Notes: a model not told the origin generated them from the letters alone. A stretch of 64,000 nt of DNA from Clostridia bacterium (GCA_017503105.1 JAFVTS010000028.1:186001-250000), one strand, 5' to 3'. Shown: positions 1 through 8,733, counted from the stretch's first letter. Translations and numbers: made by a program.

Positions 1-477
1 AAAAGAGGCGTGCCGCCGCCAACCGTAACTAATCTCGCGGGATTTAACGAAGCTCAGTACAAGGCTCTTATGGGTGACAAAATACACCCCTACTTCTACG
101 ACTTTTGCTCAAGAAGAGTTCCGTACGTTTTAAGGACCAAGCCCTGCGATTGCGGTTTGCCCGGCGTGAAAAAAAGCACCGTGCCGAGTTCCTTCGTAAT
201 AAAAACGGGAGCCGTCGGCGGAGGAAATATCAGCTGTAAAATACGGACCGATGACCGCGAACACGATATAACGGCAGAATATCTTCCGACAGCCGCACTT
301 GATTTTCACGAAATCAACTTTGAGTCGCTTTGCTTCGACACCGACGGCGCGTCCTTCGTTTACGTGAACGACGACAGTAAAAATTGGCTGACCAAGGAGA
401 TAACAATAAGCTCCGATTCGTTCAGAGCGCCGATAAGTATATCGGAGATCAGTTACAGATATAAAACAAAAAAATAA
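1..477 (+). CDS. Unrecognised protein, 5' end outside the window (phage-like cluster)
   Basis: The frame is open from the first base, so the gene probably begins upstream. A GTG at 10 could start a 155-residue product, but too little upstream sequence is present to judge a ribosome site. I do not recognise the family. The sequence is hydrophilic with many alternating beta-type stretches, no signal peptide and no membrane segment; a Cys-x-Cys-x-x-x-x pattern sits near residue 50. It is the first visible member of a same-strand series of short, closely packed genes ending at a terminator near 3167. That packing and the small unknown products resemble the tail or lysis end of a prophage, which is inference from context only. 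Confidence 0.6.
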   Translation, partial: KRGVPPPTVTNLAGFNEAQYKALMGDKIHPYFYDFCSRRVPYVLRTKPCDCGLPGVKKSTVPSSFVIKTGAVGGGNISCKIRTDDREHDITAEYLPTAALDFHEINFESLCFDTDGASFVYVNDDSKNWLTKEITISSDSFRAPISISEISYRYKTKK

Positions 478-496
478 GTAAAGAAAGGAACAAGCA

Positions 497-892
497 ATGA
501 CTGCGACAAAAATTTTAAACGACGAGATAAAGGATATGAAGATCGCCTCTCTTCCCTCTCGTCCCAACGCCGAAGCAAGATACGGCGGCTACGGTTATTC
601 GGCGACGAAAATGAAGGAAGCGTTCGACGCGCTGCCGCTGTTTATCGTCAAAAGATACAACGCTCTTATAGACGATATTCACGCGACAGAGGGCGGCATC
701 TGTGAATCCGTCAAGACGGGCATATCCGACGGGCACACCCTGAGCGATTTCTTCGACGACGTGATGAGCGGCGCGCTCTCGTCGTATCTTATGCTCTTTG
801 AAAAAACGCTCGCGGAGCACGTAAGCGAGCTGTACAGCAGAATAGAGATCCTCGAGGCGGCTTTGTATGCGGCAAAGGGGGCGAGCGAATGA
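497..892 (+). CDS. Unrecognised 131-residue helical protein (phage-like cluster)
   Basis: The start is ATG 497, preceded by AGAAAGGA at about 483-490. The N-terminal part has a Pro-rich stretch (IASLPSRP) followed by an aromatic/Gly stretch (RYGGYGYS). The rest is predicted helical and ends in a short heptad-like segment (about residues 95-125). There is no signal peptide or membrane segment. The stop overlaps the next start by 4 bases, indicating translational coupling. I recall similar Pro-rich openings in small proteins of clostridial phage tail regions, but cannot name a family. It is most likely a structural or adaptor subunit of a phage-like particle; the function is not established. 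Confidence 0.6.
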   Translation: MTATKILNDEIKDMKIASLPSRPNAEARYGGYGYSATKMKEAFDALPLFIVKRYNALIDDIHATEGGICESVKTGISDGHTLSDFFDDVMSGALSSYLMLFEKTLAEHVSELYSRIEILEAALYAAKGASE

Positions 893-1287
893 GCAGAGTG
901 AACTACTTTTCCCGCGACGGAGAGCTGATAGCCAAAAGTGTTACGGATACGGCAGACGTCGAGGCTCTTGAAATATGCTTTGACGAGAATTTCGACGCCA
1001 CTCTGGTTATCGGTCCCCTCGCTCTTACGGTAAAAGAGGGCAAGTGCGCCGTTCCTATGAAAAAGCTGCGTGACGGGGTATACGCTCCGTACCTCCTGAA
1101 GGAGAAAAAGAAGCTTTCCGCCGACGGCTTTTCAAAAACGGGAAACACGGTAAAGCTCTTACCGACGCCCGAGGAAAGAGTGCGGGCTCTGATGCAAAAG
1201 GAGATGGAGATCCAAAAGCGCATCTCCGAGCTTGATCTTAAAATAAGAGCGCTCTCGGATAAGATCGCGCACACCACGATTTTTTAA
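889..1287 (+). CDS. Unrecognised 132-residue protein with C-terminal coiled coil
   Basis: The ATG at 889 overlaps the previous stop (ATGA-type coupling), and the ribosome site lies inside the upstream gene. Residues 1-80 look like a small beta domain. Residues about 95-128 form a charged helix with heptad spacing of Leu, Ile and Met, typical of an oligomerising coiled coil. No signal peptide or membrane segment is present. It sits between a soluble unknown and three membrane proteins in one operon, as expected for an accessory tail or baseplate protein placed before a lysis/holin block. The family is not recognised, so this role is inferred from position only. Confidence 0.6.
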   Translation: MSRVNYFSRDGELIAKSVTDTADVEALEICFDENFDATLVIGPLALTVKEGKCAVPMKKLRDGVYAPYLLKEKKKLSADGFSKTGNTVKLLPTPEERVRALMQKEMEIQKRISELDLKIRALSDKIAHTTIF

Positions 1288-1307
1288 AGAACAGAAAGGA
1301 AAATAAA

Positions 1308-1898
1308 ATGAAAAAGAAAACGAAAATTCTTACAGTACTTATATCCGCCTGCGCGCTTTTCGTGTGCGGCGGGTGCATTACCGTCTTCGCTGCGGGCGAT
1401 GTCGGAGCGGCGGGGGCAAACGTCTTTGAAGAAATATTCGAAGCGCTTAAAGCGTATTCCTCCGAGATACTATCCGCCCTTGCCTTCATCGGCTCGCTCA
1501 TTCTCAGCATCGCGTATAAAAGCGGTATGATGCCAACTCTTAAGAGGGGCATAAGCTCGATAGGCACGGCGGTGTCCGACATAAGGGACGTTTCGGACTC
1601 TTCGAAAAGAGCTCAGGACGCTTTTACCGAAAAGATAAGTGAGCGGCTTGAGAAAACGGAAAGCGCGCTTTCGAAAATAGAAGAAATGCTCGAAAATGCG
1701 AAGGTCGACCTTGAAAATCTTTGCACGGAAGCCGTCGAGCGCGAAAAGATCAACGCTGTAATAGGCGAGCAGGTGTCCTTGCTTTACGACGTATTTATGT
1801 TCTCATCTATGCCGGAATATCAGAAGGATGCCGTAGGACGAAGAGTTGAGAAGATGCGGCGCCTCATCGGAGAGAAAGCGGAGGCTGACGAGATATGA
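1308..1898 (+). CDS. Membrane protein with signal-like segment and long coiled coil (holin-like position)
   Basis: The start is ATG 1308 with AGAAAGGA 13 bases upstream. Residues 5-29 form a hydrophobic signal-like segment ending in a VFAA sequence. A Cys at about 23 follows CGG but lacks a clean lipobox. A second hydrophobic stretch covers about residues 52-70. From about 85 to 165 the protein is a charged helix with strong heptad character, so it is probably a membrane-anchored coiled coil. The stop overlaps the next ATG. The membrane segment plus coiled coil, beside two further small membrane proteins at the end of a phage-like operon, is consistent with a holin/spanin-type or tail-anchoring job, but no family is recognised. 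Confidence 0.6.
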   Translation: MKKKTKILTVLISACALFVCGGCITVFAAGDVGAAGANVFEEIFEALKAYSSEILSALAFIGSLILSIAYKSGMMPTLKRGISSIGTAVSDIRDVSDSSKRAQDAFTEKISERLEKTESALSKIEEMLENAKVDLENLCTEAVEREKINAVIGEQVSLLYDVFMFSSMPEYQKDAVGRRVEKMRRLIGEKAEADEI

Positions 1899-2266
1899 AA
1901 AAAAGACCGCGCAAGCTCCCTCTTTACCTGCTCGGACTTTTAGTCTGCACCCTGCCCCCTCTTGCGGCTGTAATCTCTTACTTCCCCGTTTGGAAGGAGG
2001 CGCGGGACGGCAGCGTGCTTTCGGGCTTTGCTCTCTTGCTTATTATCATCGCCGCCAAGCCTATACTTAACTTTCTCAAGCGCGCCTTTTCATCTCCCGC
2101 GTCTTATATCCTGTGGCTCGCGGTCTTTATAATCTTCTTCTCCCTCTCACGCATAGCGGATGAAATGACCGTCATCTCGGCGATCGGATTTATTTCAAAC
2201 CTGATAGGCGCCGTGCTCTTCAGACTCTCTTATACGGATGAAAAAGAGGAGCGTGACGAAGAATGA
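1895..2266 (+). CDS. Small multi-pass membrane protein, 123 residues
   Basis: The start overlaps the previous stop by 4 bases. The protein has about four hydrophobic segments (residues 9-28, 44-60, 70-88 and 92-110) with short Lys/Arg-rich loops and an acidic Asp/Glu-rich C-terminus. Size, hydrophobicity and placement fit a holin-like or small integral membrane protein, but no diagnostic motif is seen. The gene overlaps the following membrane-protein gene, so the products are probably made in stoichiometric amounts. It is not confidently assignable to a family. Confidence 0.6.
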   Translation: MKKRPRKLPLYLLGLLVCTLPPLAAVISYFPVWKEARDGSVLSGFALLLIIIAAKPILNFLKRAFSSPASYILWLAVFIIFFSLSRIADEMTVISAIGFISNLIGAVLFRLSYTDEKEERDEE

Positions 2267-3105
2267 GCACGAAGCTTGACGATCTTCTTTCAGACGAGAG
2301 CGTTTTCTTTACGGGCGGTGTCAGCTCCATTATCTCAAATCTTGGAAAAGCGGTAGCCGCAATAGCACTCTCGGTCGCGTGCCTCGTCACATTTACCGAC
2401 GTGGCGATACGCGGCAGCTTCAGCGACAGCTATTTCAGCACCCTTGCCGTTATGATAGTGTCAGCTTACGTCATATACTTTTCCCTGCTTGACGTCGGAG
2501 AGAAAAAAGGCGAGGAGAGCGAGGAATACAAGGCGGCAAAAGCGCGTTATATGGGTACCCGTGTTAAAATTTCGGGCGAAATGATACCCGAGCTGCGCCT
2601 TTTCTGCGAGGATTATTCAAGGCGCGAGCTTGAATCAAGGAAGAGAAATCTTCTGATCTGCTACGGCCTTTCTCCCGAGGATCTTCCAAGCATCGCAAGA
2701 CCGCGATCCCTTCGCGAGGCGTGGATCTTTATGCGAGTTAAAAGAATGCGGATCTTCCCACTGACGGCAAGAACGCTCCTCTCCTTCGATAGAAAGGAAA
2801 CGTCGCGTGAGCTCTACGACCCCGAGCACGGGAAATTTCTCCGCTCCTTTATAAAGCTCCTGCCCTCGGTCGTGTGTATGTGCGTGACGGTGTCGGTCGT
2901 GCTCAGCGTCAAGGACGGAATGAGCGCCGCCGACGTCATAAACGGCATATTGAAGCTCTGCGCCCTGCCGATAATCGGCATTCGCGGATATATCGCGGGA
3001 ATCGTCTTTTCCTCAAAGGCGAAGCCCACGTGGCTCGAAACCAAGGCGCGAATACTTGAAAGCTTCTTTAAAACGCGCGAAAACGGCCTCGGCACACCAA
3101 GCTGA
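2263..3105 (+). CDS. Membrane protein of unknown function, 280 residues, last gene of the operon
   Basis: The ATG overlaps the preceding stop. Hydrophobic segments lie at about residues 28-48, 56-76, 200-218 and 226-248. Between them is a large basic/acidic cytoplasmic-type region (about 80-195) rich in Arg, Glu and Leu with no motif I recognise. The gene ends 32 bases before a strong intrinsic terminator and so closes the operon. It is larger than a typical holin. Alternatives are a membrane anchor for a phage-derived or injection-like particle, or an unrelated membrane protein. I assign no function. Confidence 0.6.
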   Translation: MSTKLDDLLSDESVFFTGGVSSIISNLGKAVAAIALSVACLVTFTDVAIRGSFSDSYFSTLAVMIVSAYVIYFSLLDVGEKKGEESEEYKAAKARYMGTRVKISGEMIPELRLFCEDYSRRELESRKRNLLICYGLSPEDLPSIARPRSLREAWIFMRVKRMRIFPLTARTLLSFDRKETSRELYDPEHGKFLRSFIKLLPSVVCMCVTVSVVLSVKDGMSAADVINGILKLCALPIIGIRGYIAGIVFSSKAKPTWLETKARILESFFKTRENGLGTPS

Positions 3106-3136
3106 AAAAACGCCGAAAGAACGAATAAAAAAGAGG

Positions 3137-3167
3137 ACGGATGCCCCGCAAACGAGGCATCCGTTTT
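3137..3167 (+). terminator. Intrinsic terminator of the phage-like operon
   Basis: A 9-bp perfect stem (ACGGATGCC with GGCATCCGT), a 10-base loop and a TTTT tract end the rightward operon. An A-rich run to the left supplies a T tract on the other strand, so it may also stop the leftward surface-protein operon ending at 3193. Confidence 0.85.
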
Positions 3168-3192
3168 GTGTGCTATATTGTTTTAGCAATGT

Positions 3193-6100
3193 TTAATGGT
3201 CGCGACAGTCCTCTCCGGTTCCTACTCCGCCGTTTGATCCATTATTAATTGTTATTGAGTCAGTGTCGTCTTCAATTACACAGGTATCATTTATTGCAGC
3301 GCCGCCAGAACCACCGTAACCATAGCTACCATACTCACCGTAAACTTTCTCGTCATACAATCCTCCTCGGTCACCGCCTTTTCCTCCTTGTCCTCCGGTG
3401 ACATCCAAAGAACCTCCGATTATAACGAGGGAGTTCGCATACAGTCCAATGCCGCCTTTACCTCCTGCACCGCCGTCACCGCCGTATTCCTTGCCGCCCC
3501 AATCAGGATTAGCGCATCCACCGGATCCGCCCTGTCCTCCGGATCCGCCTTCAATTACGATGACTCCGGAAATTATTTGTACTTCGTCAGCATTTACACC
3601 ATTTCCACCGGCAAAACCAGCTCCTCCGTCTTCGCCATCATCTCCTTGATGGTCCGCGCAGTTGCCATCATTTCCTCTAAAGCCGTTGCCCCCTTTAACG
3701 TTAAGGTCGATATATCCCATCACCGTTAAAGTGCCGTTCACATTTATGCCATTACCGCCGGGAGTTCCTGCACCGCCTGTTACATAGAGTTTTACCGACT
3801 CGCCTACCGCAGAAGATATCGTAATATCGTTTGCTTTTAATCCATCAGAACTGTTTTTTGCTGTCAGAGTCACATTCTCACCTATGCTTAAATTAACGGA
3901 ATCTGCCAACAAATTTAATGCAATTTTGTTAGACGTAACAGTTAAAGAACGCAAATTAACATTAGTTGAAGCGAATTCAAGCGCATTCTCACCTGTAGTG
4001 TTGTTTATTGTTACATACTCGATAGCGGTGTCCGCAGCCATTGAAATTATGCACAAATTATTGAAAGTTTGATGATTTCCGTTAAACTTAAATGTTTGTG
4101 TTTCGGGTACTGTTAAAACACAGTCCGCGTTCTTAGAAATATCGCTATATATCCAATTAACGCAAGTATTAGTGGCACCCGATAATACAGCATTTTTAAC
4201 CACTTCCAAATTAGAACTATTAACCGTAAGTACGAGCGTTCCGCAGGCATTGAATACCGAATCTCCTAACAGCGTAATATTTTCGGAAAGGATAACATTA
4301 TCTATTCTTTCGCATTCGTTAAATGCTAAATTTCCTATACTTGTGACAGTATCAGAAATATCAAATTCAAGTGTCGTGCATCCGCTAAAAGCTTTTTCTC
4401 CGATTTCAGTTAAATTGCCATTAAATACAACCGATTTGAGCGAAGTGCAGCCTTCAAATGCACCATTTGGAATAGAGGTAACACCTTCACCGAAGGTAAC
4501 GGATATAACGGATGTATTGCCGGCAAACAAGCCGGTATCAAATGCCGTTACTTTCTTTCCTTTATAATATGTCGGTATTTTAACATTTACATCCGTTCCT
4601 TCATAAGCCTTGATCACACATTCGTTTCCGTTAATTTCTGAAATAAATCCTTCAGATCCTTCAGATAGATACAAAATGTGTTCTTGAACTTCGGTGGGTA
4701 TAACAAATTCAAATTCATCAGAGCTATAACCACCAAAATCAGCTGTTTGAGAATAATCAAGCGAGAACAACGTATCATCTCTCAAAAGTGAATATTCAAC
4801 AATATCAATTTGATCGTTTGTCGGATCGTATACTACGGCAATATACATATCCAACGTTCCCATATAAGTAATACGGTAATAACCAACCGGGGAATTGTCA
4901 GGAATTGTAATCGAAACATCTTTTGATAATTGCTCCGACCTAGTTATCGCCTTGCTTATACTTGCAGTCTCAGAAACCGTTTCCGTCGTTCCTAATGATG
5001 CAGAAACAGAAGCATCGATAGATGTTTTTGAACCAGGTATCTCTATTTCTTCCTTCGCTGTAATAGTAGATGATAGTTCACTTGAAAGAGTATACGACTT
5101 CGAAGCTGAGATTCCTTTTTCAATACTTGTTTGAGATGCAGTAACAACCGTCAAACCGCTTGATACATCACCAATACCATTATAAAAAACTCCCGAGGTC
5201 TGAGTCAAAGGAACATTTGAAACATAACCTAAATAGTATACGTATTTGTATAGATTCCTTTCTGAATCATATTCAGCAAATGCAACTTCACTATCGTGCT
5301 TCGGTGTCTCTATTTCCGAAATCGGCACTGTGATATATCTGTTTTCTTTATACTCAGCCGTTAAAATAAGATCTCCAACGCTTCCTCTTTCAATCTTTGT
5401 TATCGGTTCCCCGTTCTGATCTACCCAACGATAGAAGCGACAGCCTTTTAATGTTGCATCAACCAAAACAAAAGAAGTGTTCACATCGTACGACGTAATA
5501 TTATTAGGGGAATTAAGTCCATTTCCACAGTAATACGTAATAGTGTAAGTTATTATTTCCCATCTTGCTTCCAGAACTACGTTTTCGTTACTTCCGGCGG
5601 CGATCTTCTCAATTCTATTCTCGCCATCAAACCAACCGAGGAAGTTATAACCCGGAACTGAAATTTCGGGAAGCGACGCCAATCCCTTATGCGATGCGTA
5701 TCTGTCAAAGCCTTCGGGAATAGTTGCGGTTTTCACATTTTTGTAAGTAACAGAGTAATAATCTGCTTCAAGCATCGGAATTTCTTCCTGTGCCTTAAGA
5801 ACTTCTCCGCAGACGCCGCAGTGCGAGCCTTCCGTAAGACCGGTGCTTTCATAGGTAGGTGCCAACGCCTCATCTATCACTGCGTCGTGACCGATAGCGG
5901 ATATTACAACGTCAGAGGTGCTGATTTCCGTTTTCGCCTTCTCGTCGCTGTAACACTTATCGCATTCATCGCACTGATAATAAGCAACGTTTCCGTCTTC
6001 GGTACAAGTTGCATCCTTCGCCTCGTTATAGGTCAATTTATGCGTATGTACCTCGCCGTAATTCGGAACGAAATCCTCCGTCCAACCTGCTACGTATCTG

Positions 6101-6762
6101 AAGAGCGAGATCGCGTCCTTATTATTAACGCTATTATCACCGTTAAAATCAAGAGCGAGAGGATCAATATCAACACTCCAACCGGCGACGTGACGAAACA
6201 AGAGGATAGCGTCTTGGTTATTTACCTTCAAGTCGCTGTTCATATCTCCCGGGATACCGTGATAAACGGTGACGAATCCATCTTTGGTTTCAACCGCAAC
6301 GGGATCGTAATTCTCATCGAATATATTTTCTTCATCGCAGGTTATTCTGATAGTGGCATTATAATTATCGGGAGCATTTTCCGCGATTTTAAAGGTAAGT
6401 GTCGCAAAAGTACCGACAGCCGTTGTTTCGGACGTGGGATTTATATAGCTGAGGGGCTGAGGATTTGCAAAGGGCTCGGGCGCGGTTACATACGCACCGA
6501 AGTCGCTGTCAAATTCAACTGCCGTCAACGTAAGATACTCGTCGTAAGCAACGAATATCTTCATCGAAGCTATACCGGGGTTATTTTCAAGGTTTACGTT
6601 GATCTTCACGCTATCACCGGGGGCGCCCCAGGTTTCCGATGCGGAAACGGTCATCACTTCATCGCTCTTAAGCTCTTCGGCAAATATCGCGATGGGAATG
6701 ATGTTGACGAGCATCATAAGGACTATGATAGCGGAGATGATTTTTGTGCTTATTTTCTTCAT
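3193..6762 (-). CDS. Large secreted surface protein: cohesin, dockerin, InlB-like repeats, toxin-like beta region, LRR, Gly-rich tail
   Basis: This 1189-residue protein is exported. A signal peptide spans residues 1-29, and AAGGAAGG lies 11 bases before ATG 6762. In order it shows: a cohesin-type beta domain (about 33-167); a dockerin with two calcium-loop repeats (about 170-230, DMNSDLKVNNQD and DFNGDNSVNNKD); Cys-x2-Cys repeats (238-332); two InlB-like beta repeats (334-472); a Ser/Thr-alternating region (535-650) resembling the pore-forming part of ETX/MTX2-type toxins; BspA-like leucine-rich repeats (730-870); a beta-rich stretch; and a Gly-rich tail (995-1189). No sortase motif or transmembrane anchor is seen, so attachment is presumably through cohesin-dockerin pairing. 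It is the last gene of the operon driven by the invertible segment at 8734-8990. Base composition looks more AT-rich than the housekeeping genes. Confidence 0.85.
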   Translation of the reverse strand: MKKISTKIISAIIVLMMLVNIIPIAIFAEELKSDEVMTVSASETWGAPGDSVKINVNLENNPGIASMKIFVAYDEYLTLTAVEFDSDFGAYVTAPEPFANPQPLSYINPTSETTAVGTFATLTFKIAENAPDNYNATIRITCDEENIFDENYDPVAVETKDGFVTVYHGIPGDMNSDLKVNNQDAILLFRHVAGWSVDIDPLALDFNGDNSVNNKDAISLFRYVAGWTEDFVPNYGEVHTHKLTYNEAKDATCTEDGNVAYYQCDECDKCYSDEKAKTEISTSDVVISAIGHDAVIDEALAPTYESTGLTEGSHCGVCGEVLKAQEEIPMLEADYYSVTYKNVKTATIPEGFDRYASHKGLASLPEISVPGYNFLGWFDGENRIEKIAAGSNENVVLEARWEIITYTITYYCGNGLNSPNNITSYDVNTSFVLVDATLKGCRFYRWVDQNGEPITKIERGSVGDLILTAEYKENRYITVPISEIETPKHDSEVAFAEYDSERNLYKYVYYLGYVSNVPLTQTSGVFYNGIGDVSSGLTVVTASQTSIEKGISASKSYTLSSELSSTITAKEEIEIPGSKTSIDASVSASLGTTETVSETASISKAITRSEQLSKDVSITIPDNSPVGYYRITYMGTLDMYIAVVYDPTNDQIDIVEYSLLRDDTLFSLDYSQTADFGGYSSDEFEFVIPTEVQEHILYLSEGSEGFISEINGNECVIKAYEGTDVNVKIPTYYKGKKVTAFDTGLFAGNTSVISVTFGEGVTSIPNGAFEGCTSLKSVVFNGNLTEIGEKAFSGCTTLEFDISDTVTSIGNLAFNECERIDNVILSENITLLGDSVFNACGTLVLTVNSSNLEVVKNAVLSGATNTCVNWIYSDISKNADCVLTVPETQTFKFNGNHQTFNNLCIISMAADTAIEYVTINNTTGENALEFASTNVNLRSLTVTSNKIALNLLADSVNLSIGENVTLTAKNSSDGLKANDITISSAVGESVKLYVTGGAGTPGGNGINVNGTLTVMGYIDLNVKGGNGFRGNDGNCADHQGDDGEDGGAGFAGGNGVNADEVQIISGVIVIEGGSGGQGGSGGCANPDWGGKEYGGDGGAGGKGGIGLYANSLVIIGGSLDVTGGQGGKGGDRGGLYDEKVYGEYGSYGYGGSGGAAINDTCVIEDDTDSITINNGSNGGVGTGEDCRDH

Positions 6763-6795
6763 AGCTCAAAATCCTTCCTTTTATTATAAATAGTC

Positions 6796-8499
6796 TTATA
6801 TAACCGTTACCTTTCCGTCAAGGACGGTGAAGCTGACGGGGTCGAAATCGGAGTTAAACGTGTTCTCCGCGTCAAGATTAAGCTTTATATCACTTGCGTC
6901 GCCCGCCTCGACACCGTCGGCGAGGGTGAACGTAAGAGTTACGAGTGCTCCGCTTGCATCAATATCGGCAAGGGGGCTGATAAGGCTTATCTTCTGAGGA
7001 TTGCCGAAGGGCTCGGGCGCCGTTACGTAGCTTCCGAAGGCGGGATCGAAGGTCACCTTCGAAAGAGTGAAGAGCGTATCGTCAAACTCTATTTCAAGAA
7101 TGAGAGATGCGATACCCGGGTTGGCTGCGATAGAGATAACGACGTCAACGCTTTCTGCGTCGGCACTTACCTTCGTGCTGTTAACGTAAACGGTGGACTC
7201 GGCGATCTCTTCATACTTCGCGGTGACGGTAATATCGCCCGTTACAAGGGAGAAGTCGGAATCCCAACCGCTGAATACGAAGCCCGCTCTTGAAGGCTCG
7301 TCGGGGGCTGTGGCAGCGTCGCCCGACTTTACCATTTCGGTTTTAAGAACCGTGCCGTCGTAGTCAACGAACGTTACCGTAAAGCTTTCAACCACGGCGA
7401 GGTGGAGAGTTGCGGACGTAAGGGGATCGTTGCCCGAAGAAATGCTTATAGCACTCCAGGCGTCGGCGCTGCCGTCATAATAAACGTCGGTAAGAGCGGT
7501 ACAGCCGTTGAAGGCTCTTCTTGCGATCTCTGTTACCGTGTCGGGGATATAAACGCTCACTATCGGCTGGCTCGCAAAAGCGCTACCGTCTATTCCTATA
7601 ACCGTATCGCCGTCGGGAGATTTCGGAGGAATAACGAGCTCGGTATCGCCGCACTCGCCCATACCTACTACGTAGCAAGTTCCGTCGCCGTTACTGTCAA
7701 ATTCAAGTCCCGAAGAATACTTAACGTAAACGGGGGTAAGGCTTACGTTCTTTTCACCCACGGTGATCTCGCAGGACGCGTCGGAGGACAGCTTGTTTCC
7801 GTCAGCATCTGCCCAGTGGGAGAAGGTCGCGCCGTCGGCATCTGTCAGGGGTGCTGTGATCTTCACCTTGTCACCGGGAAGGTAAAGACCGTGATTCGAG
7901 CCGTCGCTTATCGCTCCTGCCGTAAGCTTTACCTGATACCACTCAGCCGTTGCGAGTCTGTCTATCTTGTACTCATCAAAGTATTTCTGCGCGGATGCGC
8001 CGTAGTCAAGCATTTTTTCAAGCATCTCGCAAAGAGCCGCGTTATCCGAGCCCTCGGCGGTCTTGCCGAGCTTGTTGTAGGCGTACTGAAGAATGCTGTA
8101 CTTAACGACCTCGCTGTAATGAGCTTCACCGTCCACTACCGCGTATGCGCGAGCGTAAACGACGTCGGTCATCTGCTTTGCGGAGAGCCTGTTATAGTCA
8201 AACACCTTATAAGGTGCGCCGCTTATGGTGTCGTTATAAGCGTTTTTAAGCTCGGTCGTGTGCGTTCCGTAAGTATATTCGCTCTGCTCTTCCGTCCATA
8301 TAAGAAGAGAGGTATTCGCCTCGCTTGTGGATACCGCGTACTTTATACGGACAGAATCCTTGAACGAGAGGTTGCAGTAACCGATGTCTATCTGCACGTC
8401 TGCTCCCTCGGATTCCGCGCCCACGAACATCATCGGAAGAGTGAGAGAAATGAGCATAACGAGCGCGATAGGCATTAAAAATTTCTTGATTCTTTTCAT
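6796..8499 (-). CDS. Secreted surface protein with LRR, InlB-like repeat and C-terminal cohesin
   Basis: The 567-residue product has a signal peptide (1-28) and GAAAGGA about 12 bases before ATG 8499. Residues 33-185 form a module ending in helices rich in Ala, Leu and Tyr that I know only as an unnamed module of clostridial surface proteins. Residues 186-260 form a beta repeat. Residues 265-365 are a short BspA-type leucine-rich stretch (GSAFASQPIVSVYIPDTV), and 370-430 an InlB-like repeat. Residues 436-567 are a cohesin-like domain sharing a YVTAPEPFxNPQ signature with the cohesin of the next gene. There is no dockerin, wall-sorting signal or anchor. The downstream gene starts 33 bases after the stop, so the two are co-transcribed. 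This protein may offer a cohesin that binds its neighbour's dockerin (inference). Confidence 0.85.
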   Translation of the reverse strand: MKRIKKFLMPIALVMLISLTLPMMFVGAESEGADVQIDIGYCNLSFKDSVRIKYAVSTSEANTSLLIWTEEQSEYTYGTHTTELKNAYNDTISGAPYKVFDYNRLSAKQMTDVVYARAYAVVDGEAHYSEVVKYSILQYAYNKLGKTAEGSDNAALCEMLEKMLDYGASAQKYFDEYKIDRLATAEWYQVKLTAGAISDGSNHGLYLPGDKVKITAPLTDADGATFSHWADADGNKLSSDASCEITVGEKNVSLTPVYVKYSSGLEFDSNGDGTCYVVGMGECGDTELVIPPKSPDGDTVIGIDGSAFASQPIVSVYIPDTVTEIARRAFNGCTALTDVYYDGSADAWSAISISSGNDPLTSATLHLAVVESFTVTFVDYDGTVLKTEMVKSGDAATAPDEPSRAGFVFSGWDSDFSLVTGDITVTAKYEEIAESTVYVNSTKVSADAESVDVVISIAANPGIASLILEIEFDDTLFTLSKVTFDPAFGSYVTAPEPFGNPQKISLISPLADIDASGALVTLTFTLADGVEAGDASDIKLNLDAENTFNSDFDPVSFTVLDGKVTVI

Positions 8500-8522
8500 T
8501 TTCTTAACTGTCCTTTCTATTA

Positions 8523-8702
8523 TTATAAATAAAATAAATTAGGGTTGGAGCTTCTGACGTTCGTGCTCTGCTCGTCCCATTCACCCTGATCCTCGTCCTT
8601 TCCCGACGTGCTGATCACGTCACCTTCAAGCTTAATAAAAAGCTCTATCTCCGGACTTTGATACTTGAGTCTTGAGCAGCCGTCAGCCTTCATTTTAACC
8701 AT
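8523..8702 (-). CDS. Small protein (59 aa), first gene of the phase-variable surface operon
   Basis: The ORF is short but has an excellent ribosome site (AAAGGAGGGG at 8711-8720, 9-10 bases before ATG 8702), and it ends 23 bases before the next start. The product is hydrophilic with no signal peptide. Its motif Lys-Tyr-x4-Glu-Ile-Glu followed by Asp-Val-Ile-Ser-Thr-Ser matches, without gaps, the N-terminus of a second small ORF at 15365-15541: 8 of 22 positions are identical, including Asp and the terminal Thr-Ser. The remainder is acidic and Ser/Gly rich. Both ORFs lie about 25 bases from a large secreted-protein gene, here upstream and there downstream. Function is unknown; possibilities are a peptide signal or precursor, a small chaperone, or a regulatory leader. 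Confidence 0.7.
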   Translation of the reverse strand: MVKMKADGCSRLKYQSPEIELFIKLEGDVISTSGKDEDQGEWDEQSTNVRSSNPNLFYL

Positions 8703-8733
8703 TCAGCATTCCCCTCCTTTCAAAAAATTCATT

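Noticed and set aside
5689..6789. 366-codon plus-strand ORF
   Set aside because: Antisense shadow of the 1189-residue surface protein, with no ribosome site or promoter.
7402..8478. 358-codon plus-strand ORF
   Set aside because: Antisense to the 567-residue surface protein; the product has no recognisable feature.
3193..8499. Cellulosome locus
   Set aside because: Cohesin and dockerin are present, but no cellulase, xylanase or carbohydrate-binding module is linked; the proteins look like adhesion or surface-assembly proteins.
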